DNA of 36,676 nucleotides. Origin: Actinomycetota bacterium. GTDB lineage: Bacteria > Actinomycetota > Actinomycetes > Nanopelagicales > Nanopelagicaceae. Positions 27,665 through 34,936 of the stretch are shown here, one piece after another (the first letter of the stretch is position 1; every line of letters starts with the position of its first letter). The DNA lies in contig VGAG01000010.1 of NCBI GenBank assembly GCA_016870835.1, positions 1-36,676 of the forward strand. Reading direction: 5' to 3'. The translations under genes and the position numbers were made by a program. The notes below the pieces were generated by a model. That model was not told the origin of the DNA and made no database searches. It was given only the letters and a program-made list of their open reading frames with translations.

Positions 27665-27989
27665 CGAGTTAAGCCTCGCACCCACCTGATGCGATTACAA
27701 GCACCGCGGCATCATTACCGTTTGGATGCCGGAGCCCTGGTCCCGATTCTGGCTCTACTTACTCTCTGTCTATACAGCTATCGCTTTGCCATCACCAAAA
27801 CCCCAAGTCTGAGATATAAAAATCTAATATAAAATGGAGAGGTGATTGGGCACAGGAACTCGGCAAGTCCTCGATATCGTCTCCGAGGGGCAGTTGTATC
27901 TCAAGGGATTAAGTCCCTAACTTCTATGACACCAAGAGTCTTTGGTCTAATCGTTTTTCACTTGTCGCCTCAGAAGTCTTAGGCTAATA
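27665..27989. other. Gap of about 325 bases without a firm gene
   Basis: It contains an AT-rich TATAAA box, a run of three small hairpins with a T tract (listed separately), and on the minus strand a short open stretch with no start codon. No tRNA was recognised. Confidence 0.5.
27840..27958 (+). ncRNA. Candidate small RNA or leaderless 46-codon ORF
   Basis: A TATAAA box at 27828-27833 would start transcription near 27840. Hairpins then follow: CCTCG/CGAGG (27869-27888), AGGGA/TCCCT (27904-27918) and ACCAA/TTGGT (27931-27946), with TTTTT at 27954. This looks like a short structured RNA of about 120 nt. Alternatively, GTG at 27842, 8 nt after the box, opens a 46-codon basic ORF ending at 27982. 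The sequence alone does not decide. Confidence 0.25.
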
Positions 27990-28115
27990 ATGGAAATTGG
28001 AATTTTGATTATTGCTTTTTTTACGATCTTAATTGGGGTCCTTATATATTGGGTTGATCACCCTACTAAACCTCCGCGGAAGATCACTGGTCGGGGCGGA
28101 GACTTCAACGAGTAG
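27990..28115 (+). CDS. Membrane microprotein (41 aa)
   Basis: Absent from the ORF track. An N-terminal membrane helix ('IGILIIAFFTILIGVLIYW') is followed by a proline- and basic-rich tail ('PTKPPRKITGRGGDFNE'). ATG is preceded by TAGGCT, the same hexamer as before argG, here with only 4 nt between. It starts Met-Glu like the other microproteins in the window. Function unknown. Confidence 0.5.
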   Translation: MEIGILIIAFFTILIGVLIYWVDHPTKPPRKITGRGGDFNE

Positions 28116-28134
28116 TGGAAAATCTAGATCTAAA

Positions 28135-28623
28135 TTATGACTTTGGCTTGCGAGCAGATCTAGACAAGAAAAGTGCAAATACCAATGCCAGAACTATTCC
28201 TGTGTTGACACCCATCTCATATAGCGATCGATTAAACGATTCCCCGAGTTTGTCCTTCTCCATTGTAAGAGCTGCGCCTACGGTCAATATATGGCGTACC
28301 GCGGCTATCACACCAATAATCAAGAAACTATCTAATTGAAAAATACCGTCAGTAAAACGAACGACAACAGTGCGCATAATCTCGAGAATAATTACCACAA
28401 GTAGGATGTCATTTATTCCTTGAATCATGCCAGTTGGGAAAAAAGGGCGAGTGTCAATTAATCGCTGGAGACTAAATAGGGCTGCGAGTACCGCAATAAT
28501 GAAAAGGAGTATTCCGAGAAAACCGTGGACGATGTCTTCTAACTTATCTATAAATTTGGAGGGAATGAGTGACTTGTCTTCCTTGAGTGTTTTTTTAAGT
28601 GAGCCAAAGTACCTAGAGAGCAT
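28135..28623 (-). CDS. PsiE family membrane protein
   Basis: 162 aa. After a charged N-terminal region (residues 1-30) there are four hydrophobic segments. 'INDILLVVIILEIMRTVVV', the following 'LDSFLIIGVIAAVRHILTV' and a charged loop are the PsiE (phosphate-starvation-inducible) signature. In E. coli PsiE is induced by phosphate starvation and its function is unknown; no Pho box was recognised here. Confidence 0.85.
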   Translation of the reverse strand: MLSRYFGSLKKTLKEDKSLIPSKFIDKLEDIVHGFLGILLFIIAVLAALFSLQRLIDTRPFFPTGMIQGINDILLVVIILEIMRTVVVRFTDGIFQLDSFLIIGVIAAVRHILTVGAALTMEKDKLGESFNRSLYEMGVNTGIVLALVFALFLSRSARKPKS

Positions 28624-28735
28624 TCATTCTCTTTTCTACACGAAGTGAAGACTGGAAACGGCGAACGAGGGCAACGGATGACCACCGAATGCACTCCATC
28701 TGCAGAGAGTAGCGGTCGCACTATACGATTTCTAG

Positions 28736-28759
28736 AATCCCCAACAAGGGGTAGATTCC
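28736..28759 (+). promoter_or_regulatory. Hairpin GAATCCCC...GGGGTAGATTC in a 5' leader
   Basis: GAATC and CCCC pair with GGGG and GATTC around AACAA with a small bulge, ending just before ATG 28764. A TATACG box lies about 15 nt upstream. It may be a leader structure or the 5' end of the mRNA; no known riboswitch was recognised. Confidence 0.25.
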
Positions 28760-28763
28760 CCAG

Positions 28764-29147
28764 ATGCAGAAGTACTTACAGGTTCTCCTTGGATTTATGC
28801 TCTGTTACACGGGCATTCTGCACCTAACTAAAAGACGGGAGGAATTCCAGGCACAAGTACCATACTGGCTCGGGATTGACGCAGATCTTGTAGTTGTCGC
28901 CTCAGGAGCAATAGAGATACTTCTTGGTATTGCCTTAGTGACCTTATGGCGAATTCGAAAGCAAGTCGGGGTTGTTACTGCCTTGTTTTTTGTCGTGGTC
29001 TTTCCTGGAAATATCTGGCAATATATCGATGGGATTGATGCATTTGGGCTTAATAGCGACAGGGATAGAGCACTTCGGTTACTCTTCCAGCCAATCTTGA
29101 TTCTTTGGGCGCTTTTTGCCACGCAAACTATAGGAAAGAAGTCATAG
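28764..29147 (+). CDS. DoxX-like membrane protein (COG4270 type)
   Basis: 127 aa with four membrane segments. 'GILHLTKRREEFQAQVPYWL', 'VASGAIEILLGIALV' and 'VFPGNIWQYIDGID' follow the COG4270 DoxX-like pattern (G-xLHF...VP...SG-xE...FP-x-N). The role of these small membrane proteins is uncertain; some DoxX proteins are linked to oxidative stress and sulfur metabolism. It is single, with noncoding flanks on both sides. Confidence 0.8.
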   Translation: MQKYLQVLLGFMLCYTGILHLTKRREEFQAQVPYWLGIDADLVVVASGAIEILLGIALVTLWRIRKQVGVVTALFFVVVFPGNIWQYIDGIDAFGLNSDRDRALRLLFQPILILWALFATQTIGKKS

Positions 29148-29265
29148 ACAAGGCTTTTTGACAGCTCAATAACAAGCATCTGGCATTCGTTTGACTTATG
29201 TCCCAAAGCCACCTCGTCTCACTCCTTGCAGGTAGGCTTCAGCTAAGTCAGGCGTCTGCCTGGGA

Positions 29266-29271
29266 TAGGAT
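29266..29271 (+). promoter_or_regulatory. -10 box TAGGAT, leaderless promoter of the 124-aa protein gene
   Basis: TAGGAT ends 6 nt before ATG 29278, separated from it by six A residues. Confidence 0.45.
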
Positions 29272-29277
29272 AAAAAA

Positions 29278-29652
29278 ATGGAAGAAAGAGTTTTCCTTCA
29301 GTTATGGAACCAAAAGCGTCTACAAATCATTATCGCCCAAATTGGCCCAACAATAGTGTTAATTCCAGTTCTGGTCTTGGCCGCTCAAGGAACATTTGCG
29401 TCTGCAAATGATGCCGCGGGCTATCTGGCGATCGCTGTAGTGGCTGCTACCGGATTTTTAGGAATCGTCTCACAATACGCGGCTATTCGCGAGGCACAAG
29501 CGCTTCTACTTGATATGAACAAAGTTACGAATCCAACGGCTCTCACGCAGAAAGTTGCGTCATCAAGTAAGCATCTATCCCTCACCGCTTTGGCGGTGGT
29601 GGGCTTAGGTCTGATCACCTTTGCGTCGGTTGTTTTGGCAGTAATGGGCTGA
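29278..29652 (+). CDS. Hypothetical membrane protein (124 aa)
   Basis: Three hydrophobic segments: about residues 18-37, 47-66 and 100-122. The loop 'AIREAQALLLDMNKVTNPTA' is likely cytosolic. No family was recognised. It has a clear -10 box with 6-nt spacing and lies upstream of the DUF2945-photolyase pair in the same direction, so it could be the first gene of that transcript. Confidence 0.65.
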   Translation: MEERVFLQLWNQKRLQIIIAQIGPTIVLIPVLVLAAQGTFASANDAAGYLAIAVVAATGFLGIVSQYAAIREAQALLLDMNKVTNPTALTQKVASSSKHLSLTALAVVGLGLITFASVVLAVMG

Positions 29653-29710
29653 TGATTGGTTGCTTTCAAACTTATCGGCAGTTTCAACGACTGAGACACA
29701 GGCTAGAAAG

Positions 29711-29950
29711 GTGAGGAGGGCGCCAATTCGTGTAGGAACAATTGTGACATGGCGTCACCGTGGCGGAAAGGCATCAGGAAAGATCTTACGAATAGTAAGA
29801 AAGGGGCGATTAAAATTGCCTAACTCAAATTTTTCTCTGAACGCAAACCCGGATGAACCTGTGGCATTGATTGGATTGCTTAAAGAGGGGGACTTGACTT
29901 CTGTTCGGGTTGTTCATCGTCTGAGATCTCTTAAGCGAAAAGCCAAGTGA
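29711..29950 (+). CDS. DUF2945 (HVA1/Tudor-like) small basic protein
   Basis: 'VGTIVTWRHRGGKASGKILRIV' with 'NANPDEPVALIGL' matches the DUF2945 pattern (G-x-V-x-W...G-x-GxI...A...P-x-A-L). The protein is strongly basic, so nucleic-acid contact is possible. The start is uncertain: GTG 29711 gives 79 aa; the track's TTG 29660 gives 96 aa; an ATT at 29726 has AGGAGG 6 nt upstream. It ends 3 nt before the photolyase-like gene, so the two are co-transcribed. Confidence 0.7.
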   Translation: MRRAPIRVGTIVTWRHRGGKASGKILRIVRKGRLKLPNSNFSLNANPDEPVALIGLLKEGDLTSVRVVHRLRSLKRKAK

Positions 29951-29953
29951 AAC

Positions 29954-31171
29954 GTGGCCTTTGATAACTCGTCGCTGAAATTAGTTAATCTCGAGGATGA
30001 TTTACTAGAGATAGTTGAGAGAGATTTTGTCAATCTTTACTCAGGGACTCCCAGTCGTAGTCCCATACCTGGTGGACAAAGTGCGGCAAATAGGGCGCTA
30101 GAGAGCCTTGACATTTCGGGGTATGCCCGCGATCGCTCACAGGTATTGCCCAAAGAGGCGCGGGGAGCCAGCATGCTCTCACCCTATATTCGTCACAACC
30201 TTCTGACTCTCAAGCAGGTGTACGAAGCAGTAAGTAATGCACCTTTCAAAGATCGCCTGAAATATCAAGATGAACTTTTGTGGCAAGAGTATGCCCGCCA
30301 TCTTTACGCCCGAATCGGCGTGAGGCTTTTTGATAATTTACGGTACAACGCTAACCGGGATAGCTCAGGTGCCGGTTGGGAGACAGAGATGCTGTGTATC
30401 AAGAGCGTTGTAGGCGAATTGGAAACAGATGGCTGGTTAGTAAATCAAGCTCGGATGTGGCTAGCCTCGCACTGGAGTGTTCGCAACGATAAAGGCTGGA
30501 TACATGGGCAAGAGGAAATGTTTCGCCACTTGATCGACGGCTCAAGAGCTGCAAATCTTCTGGGTTGGCAATGGAGCGTAGGAGCTGGCACGGGCAGGGC
30601 CTATGGCTTTGCCAGGTGGCAAGTGGAAAAAAGAGCGCCAGGGTTGTGCAAAAGATGTCAGTTGAGATTGGGCTGTCCAATTCAGAACTTTCCGGACGAA
30701 AGAATTCTCAAGCAACTTCCCAGGGAGCCCCTCTTGGAGTCTGATCGCGATTTGGCTGCTACCGCCGGCCCAAAAAAGCCGGAAATTCTTAGTAAGCCTC
30801 GATATGTCCTTTTAACCATTGATTCTTTGGGAGATGGTGATCCAGCGCTAATGGCCAATCCAGGGATTCCGGCAGTGTTCATTTTTAATCAAATGGCTCT
30901 TGCAAAACTACAATTGAGCGCAAAGAGAATAAGTTTTTACCTTGAGACTCTAAAGGATCTTAGTTGTCGACGCGAGCTCAATGTCTTTCTAGGCGATCCT
31001 TATCTGTTTGCGACACAAAATCCAGTAGCAATTACCTTTGCCCCAGTTCCGTCATTTAAAAAGTTTACTCAGCGAGCTGTGACTTATCCCTACCCCTGGC
31101 TCGTTTATCCCCACGGTAAATCTCTCAAAAGCTTCTCCGCCTGGAGGGGGGCAATCACTCTTTCGGTATGA
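29954..31171 (+). CDS. Photolyase/cryptochrome-like flavoprotein with reversed domain order
   Basis: 405 aa from GTG. Residues about 50-250 are the FAD-binding helical domain: 'SMLSPYIRHNLLTLKQVY', 'DELLWQEYARHLYAR', 'WLASHWSVRNDKGWIHG' and 'LLGWQWSVGAGTGRAYG' correspond to the usual order of FAD contacts. 'APGLCKRCQLRLGCPIQNFP' is a three-Cys motif. Residues about 280-395 ('RYVLLTIDSLGDGDPALMA', 'PAVFIFNQMALAKLQL', 'AKRISFYLETLKDL', 'LNVFLGDP') resemble the alpha/beta photolyase domain, which is normally N-terminal. The order therefore looks permuted. DNA repair or light sensing cannot be distinguished from sequence. Confidence 0.82.
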   Translation: MAFDNSSLKLVNLEDDLLEIVERDFVNLYSGTPSRSPIPGGQSAANRALESLDISGYARDRSQVLPKEARGASMLSPYIRHNLLTLKQVYEAVSNAPFKDRLKYQDELLWQEYARHLYARIGVRLFDNLRYNANRDSSGAGWETEMLCIKSVVGELETDGWLVNQARMWLASHWSVRNDKGWIHGQEEMFRHLIDGSRAANLLGWQWSVGAGTGRAYGFARWQVEKRAPGLCKRCQLRLGCPIQNFPDERILKQLPREPLLESDRDLAATAGPKKPEILSKPRYVLLTIDSLGDGDPALMANPGIPAVFIFNQMALAKLQLSAKRISFYLETLKDLSCRRELNVFLGDPYLFATQNPVAITFAPVPSFKKFTQRAVTYPYPWLVYPHGKSLKSFSAWRGAITLSV

Positions 31172-31245
31172 GCATTCGGCCTTTCTTCGCATGCTTTATT
31201 CTCATCACAATAGCTGTCTCTTCCCAAAAAGTGTATTTGGGTTAA
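31168..31245 (+). CDS. Possible 25-aa hydrophobic peptide
   Basis: ATG overlaps the photolyase-like stop by 4 nt (ATGA). The frame reads 'MSIRPFFACFILITIAVSSQ', one short helix, then a stop. Coupling by overlap is the only support. Confidence 0.25.
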   Translation: MSIRPFFACFILITIAVSSQKVYLG

Positions 31246-31355
31246 GCACGGACCAGAGGGCATGAACTGTTGGTTAGTGTGTGTCTCCGCCTTCTGTCTA
31301 CAAGGGACTCGTGTTTGTTAACCTATGTTGAGATTAAGTGCTTGTGAGGGGGGAT

Positions 31356-31829
31356 ATGCGAAACCTTTTTGATATTAGGAACTTCAACATCAAAACATTC
31401 GATGTTTTGTTGATAAATTATTTGAACAGAATTTCGATGCCTGTGCTTCGAGTATCTCTTGGTGTGGTTTTTATCTGGTTTGGGGCCCTAAAACCTTTTG
31501 GTAACTCACCCGCAAACGAAGTAATAGTCAAAACAATTTACTGGTTTGATCCTGACATCTTCATCCCTATTTTGGGTTATTGGGAGATGCTAATTGGCCT
31601 GTGCCTGCTCTTTACTCCCTGGATTCGCTTTGGCCTCTTTTTGCTAGCGCTACAAATGCCTGGAACTTTTTTGCCCTTGCTTCTGCGCCCCGAGATCTGC
31701 TTCACAAACTTCCCATTTAACTTGACTCTGGAGGGTCAATACATTGTCAAAAACTTGATTTTGATCGGTGCCGCTATGGTTGTTGGTAGCAAATTAATCC
31801 CATTAAAGAGCAGAAATCTTGTAAAGTAA
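31356..31829 (+). CDS. DoxX-like membrane protein
   Basis: 157 aa from ATG 31356, with GAGGGG just upstream; the track starts 6 codons earlier. 'RVSLGVVFIWFGALKPFG', 'GYWEMLIGLCLLF', 'LQMPGTFLPLLLRPEICF' and 'TLEGQYIVKNLILIGAAMVV' are typical of DoxX family membrane proteins with four helices. It differs from the other DoxX-like protein at 28764. The region before it (31246-31355) holds promoter-like AT-rich sequence and nothing else clear. Confidence 0.82.
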   Translation: MRNLFDIRNFNIKTFDVLLINYLNRISMPVLRVSLGVVFIWFGALKPFGNSPANEVIVKTIYWFDPDIFIPILGYWEMLIGLCLLFTPWIRFGLFLLALQMPGTFLPLLLRPEICFTNFPFNLTLEGQYIVKNLILIGAAMVVGSKLIPLKSRNLVK

Positions 31830-31877
31830 GCGACAGGGGAATAGGGAGGCAATTTTCAAGGTTTGCTTTCCTCAGTC

Positions 31878-32675
31878 CTAGTGGTGCAAAGGTACTGATA
31901 GCGCATTCTTCATGTCCTCGACCGTCATTTTATTTTCGTTTTTTGTCACACTACTACAGAGGGTGCAGCAAAATTTCCACTGCCAGAATGTGTTCGCGTA
32001 GTACCCCAACTTATACTTAGCCACAAAAGTGTGAGCTGGTAAGAGGTGACAGTTCATACATCGTCTTGGTAATGACAACTTATTTACCTGTTGCACCTCC
32101 GCTCTATATCCTTTGGTATAAACAAAACCCATTCCGTAGAGTTCAACATCGATTAAGAAGGCTCCAGGATTAAGCGTCAATTCAAATTTTGCATCACGAT
32201 ACTCCCGATAGGCATAAAATCCACAATCGCAATCTGCTATTGGAGGAATGTGCTCTTCCTTAATATCGCATCTCGCATGGTCATCTGCATAGTAAGTTTC
32301 CCCCGTCAAGCCTGTAAGCATGGGGGGGCGATTCGTAATTAACGCTAACTTATATCCCACCATGGCTTCACTTGGAAGAAGAAAAGGATCGGACGTAATT
32401 AATTTTTTTCTGTTGCGCTGCGACTGCACCATGGCATGGTCCGATCGTGCTCCCACGAAAACGAAACCGGTAATAAAAAGTAGCGGAACGAGACCTACAA
32501 AAGCGTAGAGCGAGTTGAGCACAAGGCTCCTCGAAATTAAGGGATTTTCACTTTTACTGAAAGCTCCTAGAAAGTGAGCCAAAACTAAAACTCCCACTGC
32601 AAGGATTGGATAAAGACGAACACCACGAATCAAGCCACGCCTGAGGGTCGCTGTTGACACCCCAAGAGTAAACAC
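31878..32675 (-). CDS. Hypothetical membrane protein with Cys-rich cytosolic domain
   Basis: 265 aa. Two hydrophobic helices at about residues 21-39 and 53-75 are followed by a soluble region of about 190 aa. This holds several close Cys pairs: 'ADCDCGFYAY', 'RRCMNCHLLPAH' and 'FCCTLCSS', which could bind zinc or another metal. No family was recognised. The GTG start is uncertain; AGGAGG lies about 18 nt upstream with no better start in frame. Divergent from the 37-aa Pro-rich protein. Confidence 0.65.
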   Translation of the reverse strand: MFTLGVSTATLRRGLIRGVRLYPILAVGVLVLAHFLGAFSKSENPLISRSLVLNSLYAFVGLVPLLFITGFVFVGARSDHAMVQSQRNRKKLITSDPFLLPSEAMVGYKLALITNRPPMLTGLTGETYYADDHARCDIKEEHIPPIADCDCGFYAYREYRDAKFELTLNPGAFLIDVELYGMGFVYTKGYRAEVQQVNKLSLPRRCMNCHLLPAHTFVAKYKLGYYANTFWQWKFCCTLCSSVTKNENKMTVEDMKNALSVPLHH

Positions 32676-32780
32676 TGTTGCGCTGGTTTTTTCCTCCTAA
32701 GAACCGGGGAGATAAAAGTGGCGAAATCTGAGAACTTGGCTACATTAGGAACCTGCTACATCAATGACTAAGGAGTCTCT

Positions 32781-32894
32781 TTGGCTGAGATTGGACAACC
32801 TGAGCGAGTGGTTCGGCGTGAACGCGAAGTTTCGCCAGCCCCTATCCCAAGTGAGCCCCCTGTGACCCCTGAATTGGAGCCAGCAGGAAAGTGA
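32781..32894 (+). CDS. Small Pro/Glu-rich actinobacterial protein (37 aa)
   Basis: Absent from the ORF track. TTG start with AAGGAG 5 nt upstream. 'AEIGQPERVVRREREVSPAP' followed by a Pro/Glu tail resembles the tiny 'GEPxRxxxVxPxxxPxPxP' proteins widespread in Actinobacteria and their phages. Function unknown. The ZIP gene starts about 10 nt after its stop, so they may be co-transcribed. Confidence 0.6.
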   Translation: MAEIGQPERVVRREREVSPAPIPSEPPVTPELEPAGK

Positions 32895-32904
32895 AAGTAC
32901 AAAA

Positions 32905-33654
32905 GTGGTACCGGCCCCCTCTCTCTGCGCCCAACATGGAGGATGTAGCGACTCAAAAGATCAATTAGAGGTGAAGGATATTACCTCGTTAGATACGGGA
33001 CTACTCCTTGCCCTCGCGTCAGGACTTGCGACTCTTATCGGCTGGTGTGTTGTTGGCCTTCGGAAGAATCCGTCGGAGCGCTTTGTAGCTATCACGCTTC
33101 TTATCGTGGCAATTGTCATGCTAACCATTAGCACCGGACAACTGATCCCATCTGCTTTGGATAGTGGTCTTGATAAAACACAAGTGGCTATCGCAACGAC
33201 GGTCGGTCTGTTTCTCGTGCTCTCGTTTTCCTCTATTCCTCTCCAGAGGGACGGTTCACGGGCAAAAAATCAGGTACTTCTAATCACCGTTGCTCTCAGT
33301 TTCCATAACCTTCCCGAGGGTGCGGCTCCAATCGGCGCAACTTTGGTTAATGTTCAAACGGGGATCTCTACAGCCATTGTTCTTGCATTGCACAATATTC
33401 CTGAAGGCATCGCCATAAGCGCGACGGCCCTAATGGCAGGCTATGGTCGAAGAATTGCATTTTATCTGACACTCACCGCAACGCTTGCAGAGATTTTGGG
33501 CGCCATTGCTGTTTACTTAAGTAAACCGCTTCTCCAAAGTGAGCAGTCTGTAGGATTTCTTCTTAGTGGTGTTGCAGGCATAATGATTGCAATTTGTGTA
33601 AAAGAATTAATCCCACACTCTTTCAAAGTACTTCTTCGCAGTCGTCATGTCTAA
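32905..33654 (+). CDS. ZIP family metal transporter
   Basis: Up to 249 aa. The two signature metal-binding helices are clear: 'SFHNLPEGAAPIGATLV' and 'ALHNIPEGIAISATALM'. Total of about eight hydrophobic segments, as in ZupT-like proteins, which bring in Zn2+ or other divalent metals. The N-terminal 35 residues before the first helix are unusual, and the start is uncertain: GTG 32905 as in the track, or GTG 32971. It sits in a region of stress and redox-type genes. Confidence 0.88.
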   Translation: MVPAPSLCAQHGGCSDSKDQLEVKDITSLDTGLLLALASGLATLIGWCVVGLRKNPSERFVAITLLIVAIVMLTISTGQLIPSALDSGLDKTQVAIATTVGLFLVLSFSSIPLQRDGSRAKNQVLLITVALSFHNLPEGAAPIGATLVNVQTGISTAIVLALHNIPEGIAISATALMAGYGRRIAFYLTLTATLAEILGAIAVYLSKPLLQSEQSVGFLLSGVAGIMIAICVKELIPHSFKVLLRSRHV

Positions 33655-33898
33655 AAAATACATTTTTTGCAGTTTTAGATAACTAGTCACTCATGGGCGA
33701 AAATTGAGTGCTTAAAGCAATCTTTACACATGAATCACCGTTTAACGCGTTGAGTATTTTAAGGTGCCAGTACAAGGTCCCGAAAAAGGAGACTTAGGAT
33801 TCCGTTTTTTGAACTCCTCTAGCGACCGGATAAGCGTCACCCTTAATTTCCTTTTGATACTTGATGTATGCCGAGACCTTCTTGTACCCTCCCATGGT

Positions 33899-34045
33899 AT
33901 GTACGATGATGAGGACTGGAAAGATGACCTGCGGGAGAAAAAGCGGCTAAGAGATGACGAAATTAAAAAGAATAAAAAAACTTGGAAAAGAATCTCATTT
34001 ATTACCCTTTTTGTTATTGCAGTTATTGGAATCTTTAAAGGATAG
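33899..34045 (+). CDS. Small charged single-helix membrane protein (48 aa)
   Basis: The track gives 93 aa, but the first 45 residues look like noncoding translation. ATG 33899 begins 'MYDDEDWKDDLREKKRLRDD', a highly charged stretch, then one helix ('RISFITLFVIAVIGIF') at the C-terminus, a tail-anchored layout. TACCCT ends 8 nt upstream, as in leaderless genes here. Function unknown. Confidence 0.5.
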   Translation: MYDDEDWKDDLREKKRLRDDEIKKNKKTWKRISFITLFVIAVIGIFKG

Positions 34046-34054
34046 CGTCTGCTC

Positions 34055-34650
34055 TTACTTTCGACTTAATTTTTCATACGCGGCGATCTCATTCTTCAAT
34101 TCCTGATACTCCTCACACGAGGTGCCACAAATGTCCTTCAATTTAGCAAGATTGTTCTTTGCTTGGCGAAGCTGCTTCAGTTTAAGAAAGAGCTCGCCCT
34201 GGTATTCCAACGCCCCTAGGTGTTTACTGTCAAGAGAGAGCGCTCTTCGGTAGTACTTCGTTGCATTCTTGATGTCCCCCATATTTCGAGCGGCGAATCC
34301 CGAAAGATTCCAAACCTCCGGATTGTTCTTATCTTCGCTCCGCAACTCCTTAAGAATTTTCTCCGCCTTAACCCAATTCTCTGATTTTAGAAGTGTAAGC
34401 GAGGTAGCCAAGCGCTCCACCAGAGTTAATTTTGTCGGAGTTGGCGTCGGAGTTGGCGTCGGAGTTGGAGTTGGCGTCGGAGTTGGAGTTGGCGTCGGAG
34501 TTGGAGTTGGCGTCGGAGTTGGAGTTGGCGTCGGAGTTGGAGTGGGCGCACAGTAGAGCTATTGCCGCTGGGAGCGGCCTGCGCTGGGTGGATTCCTGCC
34601 ACTACAGTAGAGAGGGCAGTAACACACAAACACGCAACCCAAAATCTCAT
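34055..34650 (-). pseudogene. Secreted Pro-Thr linker/TPR protein split by a frameshift
   Basis: Minus-strand ATG 34650 begins a signal peptide ('MRFWVACLCVTALSTVVAG', ending 'AQA'). In that frame the repeat then reads as Leu-Gln-Arg runs and stops at 34426. In another frame the same repeat reads (Pro-Thr)n and continues without a break into a TPR domain ('NPEVWNLSGFAARNMGDIKN', 'YYRRALSLDSKHLGALEYQG') to 34055. The TPR frame has no start codon before the linker. One missing base near 34548-34570 would join signal, linker and TPR into one protein of about 197 aa. It may be a mutation, a sequence error or a real -1 slip. Confidence 0.65.
34434..34541. repeat. Hexamer-based tandem repeat encoding (Pro-Thr)n
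   Basis: Eighteen consecutive hexamers of three kinds (GTCGGA, GTTGGC, GTTGGA), mostly arranged as the 18-mer GTTGGAGTTGGCGTCGGA repeated exactly four times or more. On the minus strand it encodes the Pro-Thr linker of the TPR protein. Each unit is a multiple of 6, so copy-number change would not shift the frame. Confidence 0.95.
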
Positions 34651-34656
34651 ATCGAT

Positions 34657-34662
34657 AAGATA
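34657..34662 (-). promoter_or_regulatory. -10 box TATCTT, leaderless promoter of the TPR gene
   Basis: TATCTT on the minus strand ends 6 nt before ATG 34650, supporting that start for the secreted TPR protein. Confidence 0.45.
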
Positions 34663-34682
34663 ACAGAACGCTCGCAGGACAG

Positions 34683-34688
34683 TAGCCT
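34683..34688 (+). promoter_or_regulatory. -10 box TAGCCT, leaderless promoter of the mycoredoxin gene
   Basis: TAGCCT ends 5 nt before ATG 34694. Together with the opposite box it fills a divergent gap of 43 bp. Confidence 0.35.
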
Positions 34689-34693
34689 TTCCC

Positions 34694-34936
34694 ATGGAGT
34701 TCGTGATGTACACAACCCCCTGGTGCGGTTATTGCAAAAGATTGAAGGCACAGTTAATCGAGATGAGTATTAGCTTCCAGGAGGTCAATATTGAGGAAAC
34801 TCCAGGTGCCGCACAAATTGTAGAGAGAGCAAATGGGGGTAATCAGACCGTTCCAACCTTAATTTTCTCCGATGGAAGCGTCATGACAAATCCTTCCGCA
34901 CGGCAGGTCCAACAGAAACTTGCCAAGTTATCTTGA
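34694..34936 (+). CDS. Mycoredoxin (glutaredoxin-like)
   Basis: 80 aa, thioredoxin fold. Active site 'TPWCGYCKRLK' has the CGYC of mycoredoxin-1, and 'NGGNQTVPTLIFSDGS' with 'MTNPSA' matches the same group (cis-Pro in TVPT). Mycoredoxins use mycothiol to reduce mixed disulfides in the actinobacterial cytoplasm, which supports the host assignment. It converges on the prenyltransferase gene with a 9-nt overlap. Confidence 0.92.
   Translation: MEFVMYTTPWCGYCKRLKAQLIEMSISFQEVNIEETPGAAQIVERANGGNQTVPTLIFSDGSVMTNPSARQVQQKLAKLS

Noticed and set aside
27686-27760. Minus-strand open stretch reading 'ESGPGLRHPNGNDAAVLVIA'
   Set aside because: Natural-looking, but there is no start codon between the upstream stop and this stretch; a gene remnant is possible but unsupported.
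27715-27765. Possible tRNA fragment near 'GGTCCCGATTCTGGCTC'
   Set aside because: No cloverleaf can be built and the T-loop consensus is absent.
31262-31321. 19-codon ORF 'MNCWLVCVSAF'
   Set aside because: Weak start context and no other support.
34434-34541. CRISPR-like repeat array
   Set aside because: Units are contiguous hexamers without spacers and lie in a coding linker; no cas genes nearby.
34269-34556. 95-aa plus-strand ORF with a long Val-Gly run
   Set aside because: It is the opposite-strand reading of the Pro-Thr repeat and TPR gene; it has no ribosome-binding site and no natural protein pattern.
34426-34713. 95-aa minus-strand ORF ending in Leu-Gln-Arg repeats
   Set aside because: Its signal peptide is real, but the repeat part is out of frame with the Pro-Thr linker; treated as part of the frameshifted gene.
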